A stretch of 64,000 bases of DNA from an uncultured Clostridia bacterium (GTDB lineage Bacteria > Bacillota > Clostridia > Oscillospirales > Ruminococcaceae). Below the pieces are notes generated by a model. It saw nothing but the letters and a program-made list of their open reading frames with translations. It did not search any database and had not been told where the DNA came from. A program made the translations under genes and the position numbers. The DNA is taken from NCBI GenBank assembly GCA_947625155.1, contig CANQNG010000004.1:78438-142437 (forward strand), given 5' to 3'. Below, in pieces: positions 7,853 through 16,441 of the stretch (position 1 is its first letter; each line of letters begins with the position of its first letter).

Positions 7853-9949
7853 TTACGGCGTTTCCTTTTTCTGCTTCAGTTTCCGGAGCAGCGTTCCCAT
7901 GTCAATGGGTTTGGCAATGAAATCATCCATGCCGCTTTCCAGTGCCTTGTCCCGATCCTCGGCAAAGGAATTGGCTGTGCAGGCAAAGATGCGGACGGTG
8001 GCTGCATCCGGGCGGTTCAGGGCACGGATCGCCTTGGTCGTTTCAAAGCCGTCCATTTCCGGCATCCGCAGATCCATCAAAATGACCCCGTACGTGCCCG
8101 GTGCGGACTCGATGAACGTCCGGAGCACGATCTTCCCGTTCTCCGCAAGCGTTACCTGAAAGCCCTCTCCGGTGAGCAGTTCCCGGATGATCTCCCCGTT
8201 CAGCTCGTTGTCCTCAGCGACCAGCACACGGGGGAGACTTTCTGTCTCCGCCGTTCCGTCGTAAAATTCCTGTTCCGGTCTTTGTGCCAGGTCCGCCTTA
8301 AAGGTAAAGGTAAAGGTGCTGCCCTTTCCTTTCTGGCTGACGCAGGTCAGGTCGCCGCCCATCAGCCTTGCCAGCCGCCGGCTGATAGAAAGCCCCAGTC
8401 CCGTCCCCTGATCGCCCTTAGAGACGGTATCTGCTTCCTGTGAAAAGATCTGAAAGAGCTGCTTCTGGAAGGCTTCGCTCATGCCCCGTCCCGTATCGGT
8501 CACGGTGACGGTCGTCAGTACCCTGCCCTGTTCCTCCATGGTCTGTGCGGCGGTCATCGTGATGCTGCCGCCCTTCGGGGTGAATTTCCGGGCATTGTCC
8601 AGCAGATTCAGCAGCACCTGCTGGATGCGCACCGCATCTCCTGTCACATACGGATAGGGCAGATCTGTCTGCGCTGTGTAATGCAGCCCTTTTTCCGCCA
8701 TGGCATTGCTCTCGATCGAGCTGACGGTCTCTGTGACGAACGACAAGTCGATCGGCTGCAGCTCCAGCGCCAGACTCTGCGCTTCCAGCTTAGAGGAATC
8801 CAGAATATCATTGATCAGTGACAGCAGGTATTTTGCCGTTTCGGAGGACTGGCGGAGGTATTCCTCCAGCTTTCCCCGTTCGTCGAGCTTTTGGGTCATC
8901 AGGTGGTTCAGCCCGATCAGTCCGTTCAGCGGTGTGCGGATCTCGTGGCTCATGGTGGAGAGGAACTCTCCCTTTGCCCGTGCATCTGCTTGGCTCTGCG
9001 CTGCCCGCAGACGCTGCCGCATCAGCAGGCAGACCAGCACGATGATCAGCAGGAACGACACGATGAAAATGCCGACAGCATAGCGGTAGCGGTTCAGGAA
9101 ATCTTCCAGCTCGTACTCATACTGATTCTCCATGACCCCCTGAATGACATAGCTGCCCTGTTCGTCCTCTCCCATGCAGGCGATCGCCTTGTCCAGAATG
9201 GAGATCAGGACTGTTCCCTCTTCCTGCGGCATACTTTCCGTACCGCCGTAATCTACCACCGCAGAAAAGCAGTGCTGATCGTCCAGCCCCATGACCGGGA
9301 TGACCTGCAATTTCTCATATTTCGGCTTGGAAAGCCAGTATTCCACAACGAACTGATTCTGTATCATCAGATCTGCATTTCCGGCATTGACGGCATCAAA
9401 GCAGTCCGAGATAGAGGCATAGTCCTTTAACTGAAAGCTTGGGAACGTCCTTGCCAGCACCTTTTTGAGCGTCTGCGAACCCGTGGAGACAGCGACTGAC
9501 CAGTTGCCGCTGTAGCTGAACTGCATGCCCTCTTTGGCGACAATGACCTTGCGGCTGGACAGGTAGGGTCCGCTGATGAGGATGCCGTTAGCCTTCTTGT
9601 TCTCCTCGTTGTATTCCACGCTCGTCACCAGATCGTAGCCGCTGCTTGTCAGGTAGTCATACGTCACATCCCCCGCCGGGAGCGGGGCATATTCAAACGT
9701 CAGCCCGGAAAGCTCACTGACCCTGTCCAAAATATACCGGGAAATGCCCGCAAATTCCCCGTTTTCATCGGTAAAGGAAACGGGGATGCGGTCCTGTACA
9801 AATCCCACTTTCAGCGTGGGATGTTCCGCAATATAGGCTTTCTCCTCTTCGGTGAGGACAATGGCGCTGTCTGCTGCCGCTGCAGGCAGGGCAGCACTGG
9901 TCAGCAGGGCGATCCCTGCGGCAAGCCATAAACAGATCCATCTGCGCAC
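7853..9949 (-). CDS. Hybrid sensor histidine kinase with periplasmic-binding sensor domain
   Basis: A 698-residue membrane kinase. A signal peptide (residues 1-26, ending PAAAA) leads into an extracellular SBP_bac_3-like solute-binding domain (about 35-270) and one transmembrane helix (about 290-312). HisKA (STMSHEIRTPLNG), HATPase (NLLDNARKFTP and GTGLGLSI) and a C-terminal receiver domain (VLVAEDNE, ILMDLRMPEMDG, FIAKPI) follow. The sensor probably binds an amino acid or small solute outside the cell. Start is GTG 9949 with AGGAGG upstream. No Hpt protein or output regulator lies nearby, so the signalling partner is elsewhere. Confidence 0.9.
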   Translation of the reverse strand: MRRWICLWLAAGIALLTSAALPAAAADSAIVLTEEEKAYIAEHPTLKVGFVQDRIPVSFTDENGEFAGISRYILDRVSELSGLTFEYAPLPAGDVTYDYLTSSGYDLVTSVEYNEENKKANGILISGPYLSSRKVIVAKEGMQFSYSGNWSVAVSTGSQTLKKVLARTFPSFQLKDYASISDCFDAVNAGNADLMIQNQFVVEYWLSKPKYEKLQVIPVMGLDDQHCFSAVVDYGGTESMPQEEGTVLISILDKAIACMGEDEQGSYVIQGVMENQYEYELEDFLNRYRYAVGIFIVSFLLIIVLVCLLMRQRLRAAQSQADARAKGEFLSTMSHEIRTPLNGLIGLNHLMTQKLDERGKLEEYLRQSSETAKYLLSLINDILDSSKLEAQSLALELQPIDLSFVTETVSSIESNAMAEKGLHYTAQTDLPYPYVTGDAVRIQQVLLNLLDNARKFTPKGGSITMTAAQTMEEQGRVLTTVTVTDTGRGMSEAFQKQLFQIFSQEADTVSKGDQGTGLGLSISRRLARLMGGDLTCVSQKGKGSTFTFTFKADLAQRPEQEFYDGTAETESLPRVLVAEDNELNGEIIRELLTGEGFQVTLAENGKIVLRTFIESAPGTYGVILMDLRMPEMDGFETTKAIRALNRPDAATVRIFACTANSFAEDRDKALESGMDDFIAKPIDMGTLLRKLKQKKETP

Positions 9950-9997
9950 TGTGATGTACCTCCTGTGGATTTTATGTGTACGAACTGTGCTTTTTTT

Positions 9998-10026
9998 ATT
10001 ATAGCACGTTTCTGTTGAAAAATCAA
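9998..10026 (-). promoter_or_regulatory. Promoter for the hybrid kinase gene
   Basis: TTGATT (10026-10021), 17-base spacer ending TGC, TATAAT (10003-9998) on the minus strand, about 50 bases before GTG 9949. A short GGCAGCGTG-like remnant of the intergenic repeat family lies just behind it (about 10029-10060). Confidence 0.65.
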
Positions 10027-10196
10027 GAGGGCAGCGTGCATTGCGCCCACTTGCCCGATCGCTACATTAAAAATCAAACAAACCGCACGTTCTTTCTTTG
10101 CCGGATCCTTAGGACAGTAGCGGTAAAGAAGTTTTTAAGGAAACAAGGTTAAGACCGATACAGCAAGCTAAATAATTACCGAAAGGACAGCTTACA

Positions 10197-10436
10197 ATGA
10201 TTGATGAGTTTTATAACTACCGCCAGAGTAATATGCCTACCGTTGAGTTTTCTGCGGAGTGGAGCAAGCTCTGCATACCGTTTGAGGAGTCGCTGACCGA
10301 AGAACAGCTTATTACATTCCACAAGCTCCTCGACATTCAGAGTGCAACCTCGGCTGATGAGTCAAGAACAGCTTACAAGACAGGATTCAAGGATGGGGTG
10401 GCTATGATGGTTGAGGTGCAGATTCCAGCAACTTAA
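10197..10436 (+). CDS. Small hypothetical protein, possibly DUF6809-like
   Basis: A 79-residue acidic protein with AAAGGA eight bases before ATG 10197. Its C-terminal half (TAYKTGFKDGVAMMVEV) resembles the end of small DUF6809-type proteins of Firmicutes accessory regions (FxxGFxxGxxMMxEV); this family assignment is from memory and uncertain. It has no membrane segment or signal peptide. It opens an AT-rich patch whose composition differs from the flanking GC-rich genes, suggesting acquired DNA. Confidence 0.55.
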   Translation: MIDEFYNYRQSNMPTVEFSAEWSKLCIPFEESLTEEQLITFHKLLDIQSATSADESRTAYKTGFKDGVAMMVEVQIPAT

Positions 10437-10608
10437 CAGAAATTTGAATAGCAGACTTTGTGTATAATAATCAAGGGCATTGTACTCGACAGAGTATGAT
10501 GCCTTCTTCTTATTTTGTAAACAATTGCGTATGTATGTGCAACACAGACAAACCACAACATATTTTCAACAAGTTATTTAGTTACAAGGTAGAAAACAAG
10601 TAAAACTA

Positions 10609-10637
10609 TTGACAAGTAAACTCGGTAATGATATAAT
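10609..10637 (+). promoter_or_regulatory. Consensus promoter of the DUF6442/XRE pair
   Basis: TTGACA (10609-10614), a 17-base spacer ending TGA, and TATAAT (10632-10637), a full consensus match about 47 bases before the next start. Confidence 0.85.
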
Positions 10638-10683
10638 ATAATCACGCCAATAAAACTTGGCAAAACTATTTGGAGGTTTTATT

Positions 10684-10995
10684 ATGAACAAGGAAGAAAT
10701 ACTGGAGAAAAGCCGACAGGAGAATCGGAGCGGAGATGAAAGGGAACTTCAAGTCAAAGATAAATCAATGATGTGGTCATATATTGTTATGGTTTTGATG
10801 GCTACGATATTTACGATCATTCGTTCAGAGCAAGGATTACCAATGATGGATTTATCTGCCACTGTTTGTGCTTCCGTATGTGCAGCTATGACATACCGCT
10901 TTATAAAGGCAAAAGACAAAAGACATCTGGTCATTGCAGTAATAACATTGATTGTTGCGGTAATGGCGACGATAAGATTTTTCATGGGGCACTAA
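10684..10995 (+). CDS. Small membrane protein, DUF6442-like
   Basis: A 103-residue protein with a charged N-terminus (NKEEILEKSRQENRSGDER) and three predicted hydrophobic segments (about residues 35-50, 57-73 and 82-98). The N-terminal motif is that of DUF6442 proteins, which commonly sit next to a small XRE regulator, as here. ATG 10684 follows TTGGAGG with good spacing; the track start at 10657 lies upstream of this site. Function is unknown. Three bases separate it from the regulator gene, so the two form a pair. Confidence 0.75.
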   Translation: MNKEEILEKSRQENRSGDERELQVKDKSMMWSYIVMVLMATIFTIIRSEQGLPMMDLSATVCASVCAAMTYRFIKAKDKRHLVIAVITLIVAVMATIRFFMGH

Positions 10996-10998
10996 ACT

Positions 10999-11205
10999 AT
11001 GAATGATTCACTTGAACTAAAAAATAACATTAAAGAAGTGCGTACAGAAAAGAAACTATCACAATCTGCGTTAGCAAATTTAGTAGGTGTATCACGTAAT
11101 ACCATAAGTTCGATTGAAACAGGACAGTTTAATCCTACAGCAAAATTAGCTTTACTATTATGCATTGCATTGGATAAAAAGTTTGAAGAACTGTTTTACT
11201 TTTAA
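10999..11205 (+). CDS. XRE-family helix-turn-helix regulator (YozG-type)
   Basis: A 68-residue single-domain HTH_3 protein. The helix-turn-helix is clear (LSQSALANLVGVSRNTISSIETG), followed by FNPTAKLALLLCIALDKKFEELFY, typical of short Cro/CI-like regulators. It probably controls the consensus promoter in front of the pair, since such modules are usually autoregulated; this is inferred. Codon use is AT-rich compared with flanking genes. Confidence 0.88.
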   Translation: MNDSLELKNNIKEVRTEKKLSQSALANLVGVSRNTISSIETGQFNPTAKLALLLCIALDKKFEELFYF

Positions 11206-11332
11206 AAAATGGAATCTCTAAAATTCCTATTTATCTTAGCCTACTGGTGCACCCGTTTTCCGTTCCGCATAAGTCATAATCAGAATTGTGGAGCATACCA
11301 CAACAGGCACAAACCCTATTGAAACTGAATAA

Positions 11333-12022
11333 CCACAAGCTCTCGGCAAGCTGCGGGTGGACGGCGAAAGTCTCCGGGAGATCCTTCGCCTCGGGCTGCC
11401 GGCTGGTATTCAGGGCATGGTCTTTTCGCTGGCGAATATCTGCGTACAGTCGGCGATCAATTCCCTCGGCACGGATATTTTAGCGGCTTCCTCGGCAGCA
11501 TACAACCTCGAAGCCTTCACCTACTGCATCATCAATTCATTCGGGCAAGCGTGTACGACAATGGTCGGGCAGAACTGCGGTGCAGGAAAGATCGGCCGCT
11601 GCCGAAAGGCACTCGGCATCTCGCTGCTGTCGGGCGGGTTGAGTTTCGGGACAGTTGCCGTGCTGATACTGCTCTTTTCACATCCGCTGCTGATGCTGTT
11701 CATGAAAAAGGAAGATTCGGCAGCGGTCATGGACTACAGCCTGATCCGGCTGCATTATATTTTCTTTGCGCACATCTTCTCCCTGTTCGTTGAGGTGCTT
11801 TCGGGGTATCTGCGGGGATTCGGGATGAGTGCTGTTCCGGCAGTCTGCTCGCTTGTTTTCATCTGCGGCACACGCATTGTGTGGGTCTATGAAGTATTCC
11901 CGAAACTGCACAGCTTTGCCGGGCTGATGACGGTGTACCCGGTCAGTCTCGGCATTACGGCGCTCGTGATCGCAGCCGCCTGCTTCCTGTTCCGGAAACA
12001 GCCCGTTGCTGTGCGTACCTAA
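11333..12022 (+). pseudogene. MATE efflux transporter, C-terminal half only
   Basis: The frame from about 11333 to the stop at 12020-12022 encodes the second half of a MATE (NorM/DinF-like) multidrug transporter. It starts at LRVDGESLREILRLGLPAGIQ, which corresponds to the middle of full-length proteins of about 450 residues, and continues through the remaining membrane helices. A TAA at 11330-11332 closes the frame upstream and no N-terminal half is present. GTG 11357, used by the track, has no good ribosome-binding site. The break coincides with the end of the AT-rich patch, so an insertion or deletion probably removed the front half. Confidence 0.8.
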
Positions 12023-12023
12023 G

Positions 12024-12910
12024 TTACTGGATACAAACCGCCTGCTGCCCGAATGCTATGTAACGCTGCTTTAGCGTTTCCCGGTCATAAGCGATATTTC
12101 CCACGATCGGGTCGGCGACGAAAAGTTCTCCCGTGCTCTCGTCATATCCGGTCAGGACGACACAATGTTCATAGGCGAGCCATTGCAGCGTTTCGCCGGA
12201 CGGGGTCTTCCAGATCGTGGTGAGTTTGGGTTCGTGCAGGTCTTTGCTGGTGATCCAGATCAGCACAGGCATATCCTTGTCGATATAGTCCCGCAGCAAA
12301 GTGTTCAAGTCCGTTCCGGTGAGGTCATATGCCGCCTGCTGTGCGCCGATCTCTGTCAGGTAGGCATTGGCGGTCGTGACGATGCAGGGCGCATAGCAGC
12401 CGTAGGCGTTTGGCTGTTCCGGGTCTCCGGCAAAGGTCGTCCGGAGATCCGCCCCGTAAAGCTGACCGTCCACAGTGTAAAAATCGAGCTTTGGCAGGTA
12501 GTTCCTCGCCATTGTCAGCTTCTCCGCCGGATAGCCGAGGTAGTTGAGCAGAATGGTCAGCGACACGACTTCGCAGCCTGTGGGGAGTTCCGGCTCTTGC
12601 AGGATACATTCCACCGGAATGGCTTTGCGGCGTGGTTCGGGAACACTGATCGTGTAACCGTTCAGGGCAGCTTTCATCAGCGCCAAGTCAAACACATCTG
12701 CCGTTCCGTCCTTGTTCACGTCCGGTCCTGCCCCGTCCGCAAGCCCGCAGTCCGGAACGTTCAGCAGCCATTTCTGGAACAGCTTGACATCAAATGACGA
12801 AAAGATACTGTCCCCATTGACATCGCCGGACACAGCAGACGAAGGCAGCGTCCTGATCCCGGAAAGGCTCAATACTATGGCAGTCAGAAATGCTAAGGGT
12901 CTTTTTTCAT
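12024..12910 (-). CDS. Secreted dockerin-containing C39-like peptidase, start out of frame by one base
   Basis: The product has a signal peptide (RPLAFLTAIVLSLSG...), a type I dockerin near the N-terminus with two calcium-binding repeats (GDVNGDSIFSSFDV and PDVNKDGTADVFDL), and a C39_2 peptidase domain. The peptidase has a Cys in LPTGCEVVSL, a His in YEHCVVLTGYD and a following VADP. ATG 12910, with GGAG seven bases upstream, would give a perfect start MKKRPLAF only if its run of six A had seven. As read, it gives MKKDP and a stop. The in-frame TTG of the track starts inside a repeat and is unlikely. Sequencing error, slippage or inactivation are possible. Dockerin implies attachment to a cellulosome scaffold. 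Confidence 0.72.
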
Positions 12911-12944
12911 AAATAAACTCCTTTTGTGGCAAGACACCACTATT

Positions 12945-13106
12945 TGCCCCCAAGGGCAGCGTGACGCTGCACCCGTTGTGCCTCCCAATGCCGGGCTATG
13001 CCCGGCAAAGGTCGGCTTGCCCGGTTGATAGCGCAAGTAGGGGGGTGCAGGGGGGGATCCCCCTGCAATATAGCCCCCTTCCCCTTGGGGAAGGGGGTTG
13101 GGGGAT
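12945..13106. repeat. Composite intergenic palindromic repeat cluster 2
   Basis: Same module order as cluster 1. A GGCAGCGTGACGCTGC unit (about 12955-12970) is followed by a CCTCCCAA hairpin with inner stem TGCCGGGC/GCCCGGCA and GGTCGGCTTGC tail (12981-13020). A TGCAGGGGG..CCCCCTGCA stem (about 13046-13067) and AGCCCCCTTCCCC/GGGGAAGGGGG (13072-13098) complete it. Confidence 0.85.
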
Positions 13107-13121
13107 GGGGCAGCGTAATGC

Positions 13122-13150
13122 TTGACACGGCAAAAAAATTATGCTATAAT
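13122..13150 (+). promoter_or_regulatory. Promoter for the DHH phosphoesterase gene
   Basis: Perfect TTGACA (13122-13127), 17-base spacer ending TGC, perfect TATAAT (13145-13150), directly behind the repeat cluster. Confidence 0.85.
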
Positions 13151-13206
13151 AAGATCAGAACGATCCCGGGCATGCCCGGCTATTTTACATAACGGAGGGT
13201 CTGTAG

Positions 13207-14133
13207 ATGAAACGACTGGTAACAAGAAGCGATTTTGACGGACTGGTGTGCGCCATGCTGCTCAAAGAACTGAATATCATTGACGAGATCAAGTTCGTTC
13301 ACCCCAAGGACGTACAGGACGGCAAGGTGGAGCTTTCCGAAAACGACATCACCACCAACCTGCCGTTTGACCCACGGGTGGGACTTGCTTTCGATCACCA
13401 CGAGAGCGAACTGCTCCGCAACAATGCAGCCGCTTACAAGGATAAGTACATCATCGACGGCAGTGCCAGATCCGCTGCCCGTGTCGTCTATCGCTATTAC
13501 GGCGGTGCGGACACGTTCCAGCGAGTTTCCACAGAGATCATGGAAGCTGTGGATAAGGGCGACAGTGCCGATTTTACGGAAGAGGAGATCTTGCATCCGA
13601 CTGGCTGGGTGCTGATGAATTTCCTGATGGATGCACGCACCGGACTGGGCAGATTCCGCAATTTCCGCATTTCCAACTATGACCTGATGATGGAACTGAT
13701 CACGTTCTGCGTGGATCACAGCATCGATGAGGTGCTGGAACTGCCGGATGTCAAGGAGCGTGTGGATCTCTATTTTGAACAGCAGGAACTGTTCAAGGCG
13801 CAGTTGGAGCGCATCACCCGCATTGACGGCAAGGTAGCAGTCATCGACCTGCGGAATGAGGAAACGATCTACGCCGGCAACCGCTTCATGGTCTATGCCA
13901 TGCACCCAGAAACGGAACTGTCCGTCCATGTGGCATGGGGTTTCCGCAAGCAGAACACGGCGGTCATGATCGGCAAGTCCATCATCAACCGCAATTCCAA
14001 ATTCAACATCGGCGCACTTTGTCTCGAATACGGCGGCGGCGGTCATGCCAATGCCGGCACTTGTCAGCTCGACAACGACAAGGTAGATGCCGTCCTGCCT
14101 GTCATTTTAGATAAGCTCAATGACAGGGTCTGA
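13207..14133 (+). CDS. DHH-superfamily phosphoesterase
   Basis: A 308-residue DHH/DHHA1 protein. The N-terminal TRSDFDGLVCAML motif supplies metal-binding aspartates, DHHES gives the family motif, and the C-terminal GGGGHANAGTC is the DHHA1 substrate-binding loop. The family includes exopolyphosphatase-like, oligoribonuclease and cyclic-dinucleotide enzymes; this one is closest in layout to stand-alone exopolyphosphatase-like proteins, without DRTGG or CBS domains. GGAGGG precedes ATG 13207. A terminator follows the stop, so it is monocistronic. Confidence 0.8.
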   Translation: MKRLVTRSDFDGLVCAMLLKELNIIDEIKFVHPKDVQDGKVELSENDITTNLPFDPRVGLAFDHHESELLRNNAAAYKDKYIIDGSARSAARVVYRYYGGADTFQRVSTEIMEAVDKGDSADFTEEEILHPTGWVLMNFLMDARTGLGRFRNFRISNYDLMMELITFCVDHSIDEVLELPDVKERVDLYFEQQELFKAQLERITRIDGKVAVIDLRNEETIYAGNRFMVYAMHPETELSVHVAWGFRKQNTAVMIGKSIINRNSKFNIGALCLEYGGGGHANAGTCQLDNDKVDAVLPVILDKLNDRV

Positions 14134-14150
14134 ACCTATCACAGCAGGGA

Positions 14151-14188
14151 AGAAGCCTTTTTCTGTAGCAGAGAAGGCTTCTTTTTTT
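14151..14188 (+). terminator. Terminator of the DHH gene, facing the CDP-sugar operon end
   Basis: A 9-bp stem AGAAGCCTT/AAGGCTTCT with a 14-base loop and a run of seven T. Confidence 0.8.
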
Positions 14189-14195
14189 GCCGCTG

Positions 14196-14663
14196 TCAGC
14201 TCCGGAACGCCCAGAGCTTGTTCAGCACGAAATTCAGGGGTACGCTGATGATCAGGTTGATCAGCGGTGCGATCATCTTCGATACCCCCAGATAGATCCA
14301 CAGACTGGACAGCAGGTTGGTCAGGATAATGCCCGTAAAGCCGTAGGAGATATAGGTCTTTAAGAGCGCTTTCCAGTGGCTGCGCTGTTTGCCGGCTTCG
14401 GGGGTAAAGACAAATTTGTTGTTCCAGTAATACGACCACAGCACGCTCAGGAAAAAGGCGACCAGATTCCCGGCGATATAGTCCCACCAGAGTGCATAGG
14501 GCTTCAGGGCAAGCAGGACAAGCACATTCAGCACATAGCTGATGACGGTATTGCTCACGCCGACTGATCCGAATTTCACGAACTGCACCAGCGATCCCAG
14601 CACCTTTTCGGAAAGGGAAAGATGCAGCACGGCACAGACTTTCCGGCAGATATTTTCGATCAT
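14196..14663 (-). CDS. GtrA family membrane protein (probable lipid-linked sugar flippase)
   Basis: A 155-residue protein with four hydrophobic helices of the GtrA family (QFVKFGSVGVSNTVISYVLN, then a conserved WSYYWNNKFVF between helices and a final VLNKLWAF). GtrA proteins are thought to flip undecaprenyl-phosphate-linked sugars across the membrane for wall or O-antigen glycosylation. ATG 14663 with GGGACG upstream is preferred to the longer track start. It is the last gene of the operon and sits behind a GT-C-like protein and a GtrB-like GT2, forming a three-component set. Confidence 0.85.
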   Translation of the reverse strand: MIENICRKVCAVLHLSLSEKVLGSLVQFVKFGSVGVSNTVISYVLNVLVLLALKPYALWWDYIAGNLVAFFLSVLWSYYWNNKFVFTPEAGKQRSHWKALLKTYISYGFTGIILTNLLSSLWIYLGVSKMIAPLINLIISVPLNFVLNKLWAFRS

Positions 14664-14667
14664 TCTC

Positions 14668-16437
14668 TCACGTCCCTGCTTGCTGTGATATGCTTTCGTC
14701 CAACGGATAGTAATACAGCCACCCGTCCTCGGACACAATGGGTGTCAGCCCCAGTGTCTCGGTATAGTAGGCATTGACGGCAGCGCCGCCGTCCGCAAAG
14801 CCCTTTGTGTCGATATACACGCCTGTGAACCCGGCATCCAGAATGCCCCGCAGAAAGGCTTCGCTCATGCCCTCGTCAATGGCAAGCTGCTCCGCAGCCG
14901 GGTTTCTGCCCTTGACACCGCCATAACTCCAGCGCAGGGTGTCCGTATAGAGATAGCCAAGTGCGGGCTGGTAGTGCTCCATGCCATTGATCGGCGGTAC
15001 TTCGGGGAACTGCATGAAAGGCAGCTCATAGATCAGGGCATTTTCCCCGGCAGTTTCCTCGACCTGTGCAAAAAAACTTTGCAGGACAGCATCCGTCTGT
15101 TTGGCAGCAGCCTGCCAGTGCGTCGGATACCACGAAAATTCCGCATACCCCACACATACCGATACCGCCGCCATGACCGCACCGCCGATCGCCAAGCCTT
15201 TGCCTTTCAGTTTTGTAAAGAGGGCATCTAACACGATCGCCAGCACGCACAGGCTCAGGCAGGCGATCACCACGCTCGAACGGTTGACACAGCGTATCTC
15301 TGGCGTGATCAGCATGGAAAAGAGCATGGAAAAGCCGCCCGTGACACTGTACATCACCAGACAGAGAATACACAGCGAGAGCAAATTCAGCCTTTCCCGC
15401 TGCCGGGTATCTGCCGTCTTTCCTTTCTGCATGATGCGGAAAATGACCCACAGGCAGGCGATCAGGAAGCCCGCCGCTGCAAACAGCCCTAAAGCGGCAA
15501 ACTGGTTTTCATTGATGCTCATGCCGACTGCGCTGTAGTGCTGTGTGATCTTCGCCAGTATGCCGACCTTAGAATAGCCCGGCGGCAGGAGCATCTGAAT
15601 GATGCGCAGCGAAAGAATTTCTGTTTGCACCGGAGAACGCACGCCGGCAATGGTATTTTCGCCGTATTTCAGGGAATACAGGATCTTCGGGAGCAGTGAG
15701 ATGCCCACGCACAGCAGCACCGTATACAGCGGCACGGCTTCTTTCCACAGGCAGGAGAGCTTTTTGGTGCAGGCGAGTTTGTACAGGAAAGCGATCCCCA
15801 TGCAGAACAGCCCGAAAAAGGCGTAGTACACATTGGAGAACCCCAACAGCACGCAGCCGCCGTACAGGAGCAGCTTTTTCACACGAGAGAAGCGTTCCGG
15901 TGCGATGCCCCGGAACGGCTCTTCTGCGATCAGCAGGGCAGCCAGCACCGCAAGCGGCACTGTGTAATAATGCGAAAGCGTCATATGCCCCATGCCCCGG
16001 TAAAAATGGTAGGGCGTTACCGCATATGCCACCGACAGCAGCACCCGCAGGGGTGTTTTTTTCGTGAATTTCCCCATCAGCAGGTACATCGATGCCCCCG
16101 CCAGCGGATATGTCAGCAGGTACAGCAGATAAAACACCGTATTTGCTGAAAAAAACCGTGTCAGCAGCCATGTCTCCCCTGCCAGATCCAGATCCAGAAA
16201 CGGCACATCGATCAGTGCCGACCAGTCCGGTGCGCCCAGCCTGTCACAGAACCAGATGCCTTTCAGACCGTTTTCTGCAATGCTCCGGAACAGGGTCAGC
16301 AGCAGTATCCCGTCCCCAGAGAAATTTACCGGGACGTTCCAGTCCAGCTCCCATACCCGGAAAGAAAGACAAATGCTGCCAAGCGAGAGCATAATTGCCG
16401 CTGCCAGCCCTATCAGGCTGCCTGTTCGTTTCTGCAT
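14668..16437 (-). CDS. Polytopic membrane glycosyltransferase-like protein (GT-C type)
   Basis: A 589-residue protein with about 11-12 hydrophobic segments and a soluble C-terminal domain of about 130 residues. An acidic pair after the first helix (ELDW, then SGDG) and the alternating large loops resemble GT-C/YfhO-type lipid-phosphosugar-dependent glycosyltransferases, but no exact family is recognised. Start ATG 16437 with GAGAGG in front is preferred. Four-base gaps join it to rfbG upstream and gtrA downstream. In three-component Gtr systems this position holds the polymer-specific transferase, which is the inferred role. Confidence 0.65.
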   Translation of the reverse strand: MQKRTGSLIGLAAAIMLSLGSICLSFRVWELDWNVPVNFSGDGILLLTLFRSIAENGLKGIWFCDRLGAPDWSALIDVPFLDLDLAGETWLLTRFFSANTVFYLLYLLTYPLAGASMYLLMGKFTKKTPLRVLLSVAYAVTPYHFYRGMGHMTLSHYYTVPLAVLAALLIAEEPFRGIAPERFSRVKKLLLYGGCVLLGFSNVYYAFFGLFCMGIAFLYKLACTKKLSCLWKEAVPLYTVLLCVGISLLPKILYSLKYGENTIAGVRSPVQTEILSLRIIQMLLPPGYSKVGILAKITQHYSAVGMSINENQFAALGLFAAAGFLIACLWVIFRIMQKGKTADTRQRERLNLLSLCILCLVMYSVTGGFSMLFSMLITPEIRCVNRSSVVIACLSLCVLAIVLDALFTKLKGKGLAIGGAVMAAVSVCVGYAEFSWYPTHWQAAAKQTDAVLQSFFAQVEETAGENALIYELPFMQFPEVPPINGMEHYQPALGYLYTDTLRWSYGGVKGRNPAAEQLAIDEGMSEAFLRGILDAGFTGVYIDTKGFADGGAAVNAYYTETLGLTPIVSEDGWLYYYPLDESISQQAGT

Positions 16438-16441
16438 ATGC

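Noticed and set aside
10027-10062. Full copy of the intergenic repeat behind the kinase promoter
   Set aside because: Only GGCAGCGTG-like bases remain and no paired stem can be formed; treated as a possible remnant.
11286-11483. 65-residue ORF before the MATE remnant
   Set aside because: It is in a different frame of the MATE sequence, with no domain and a weak start.
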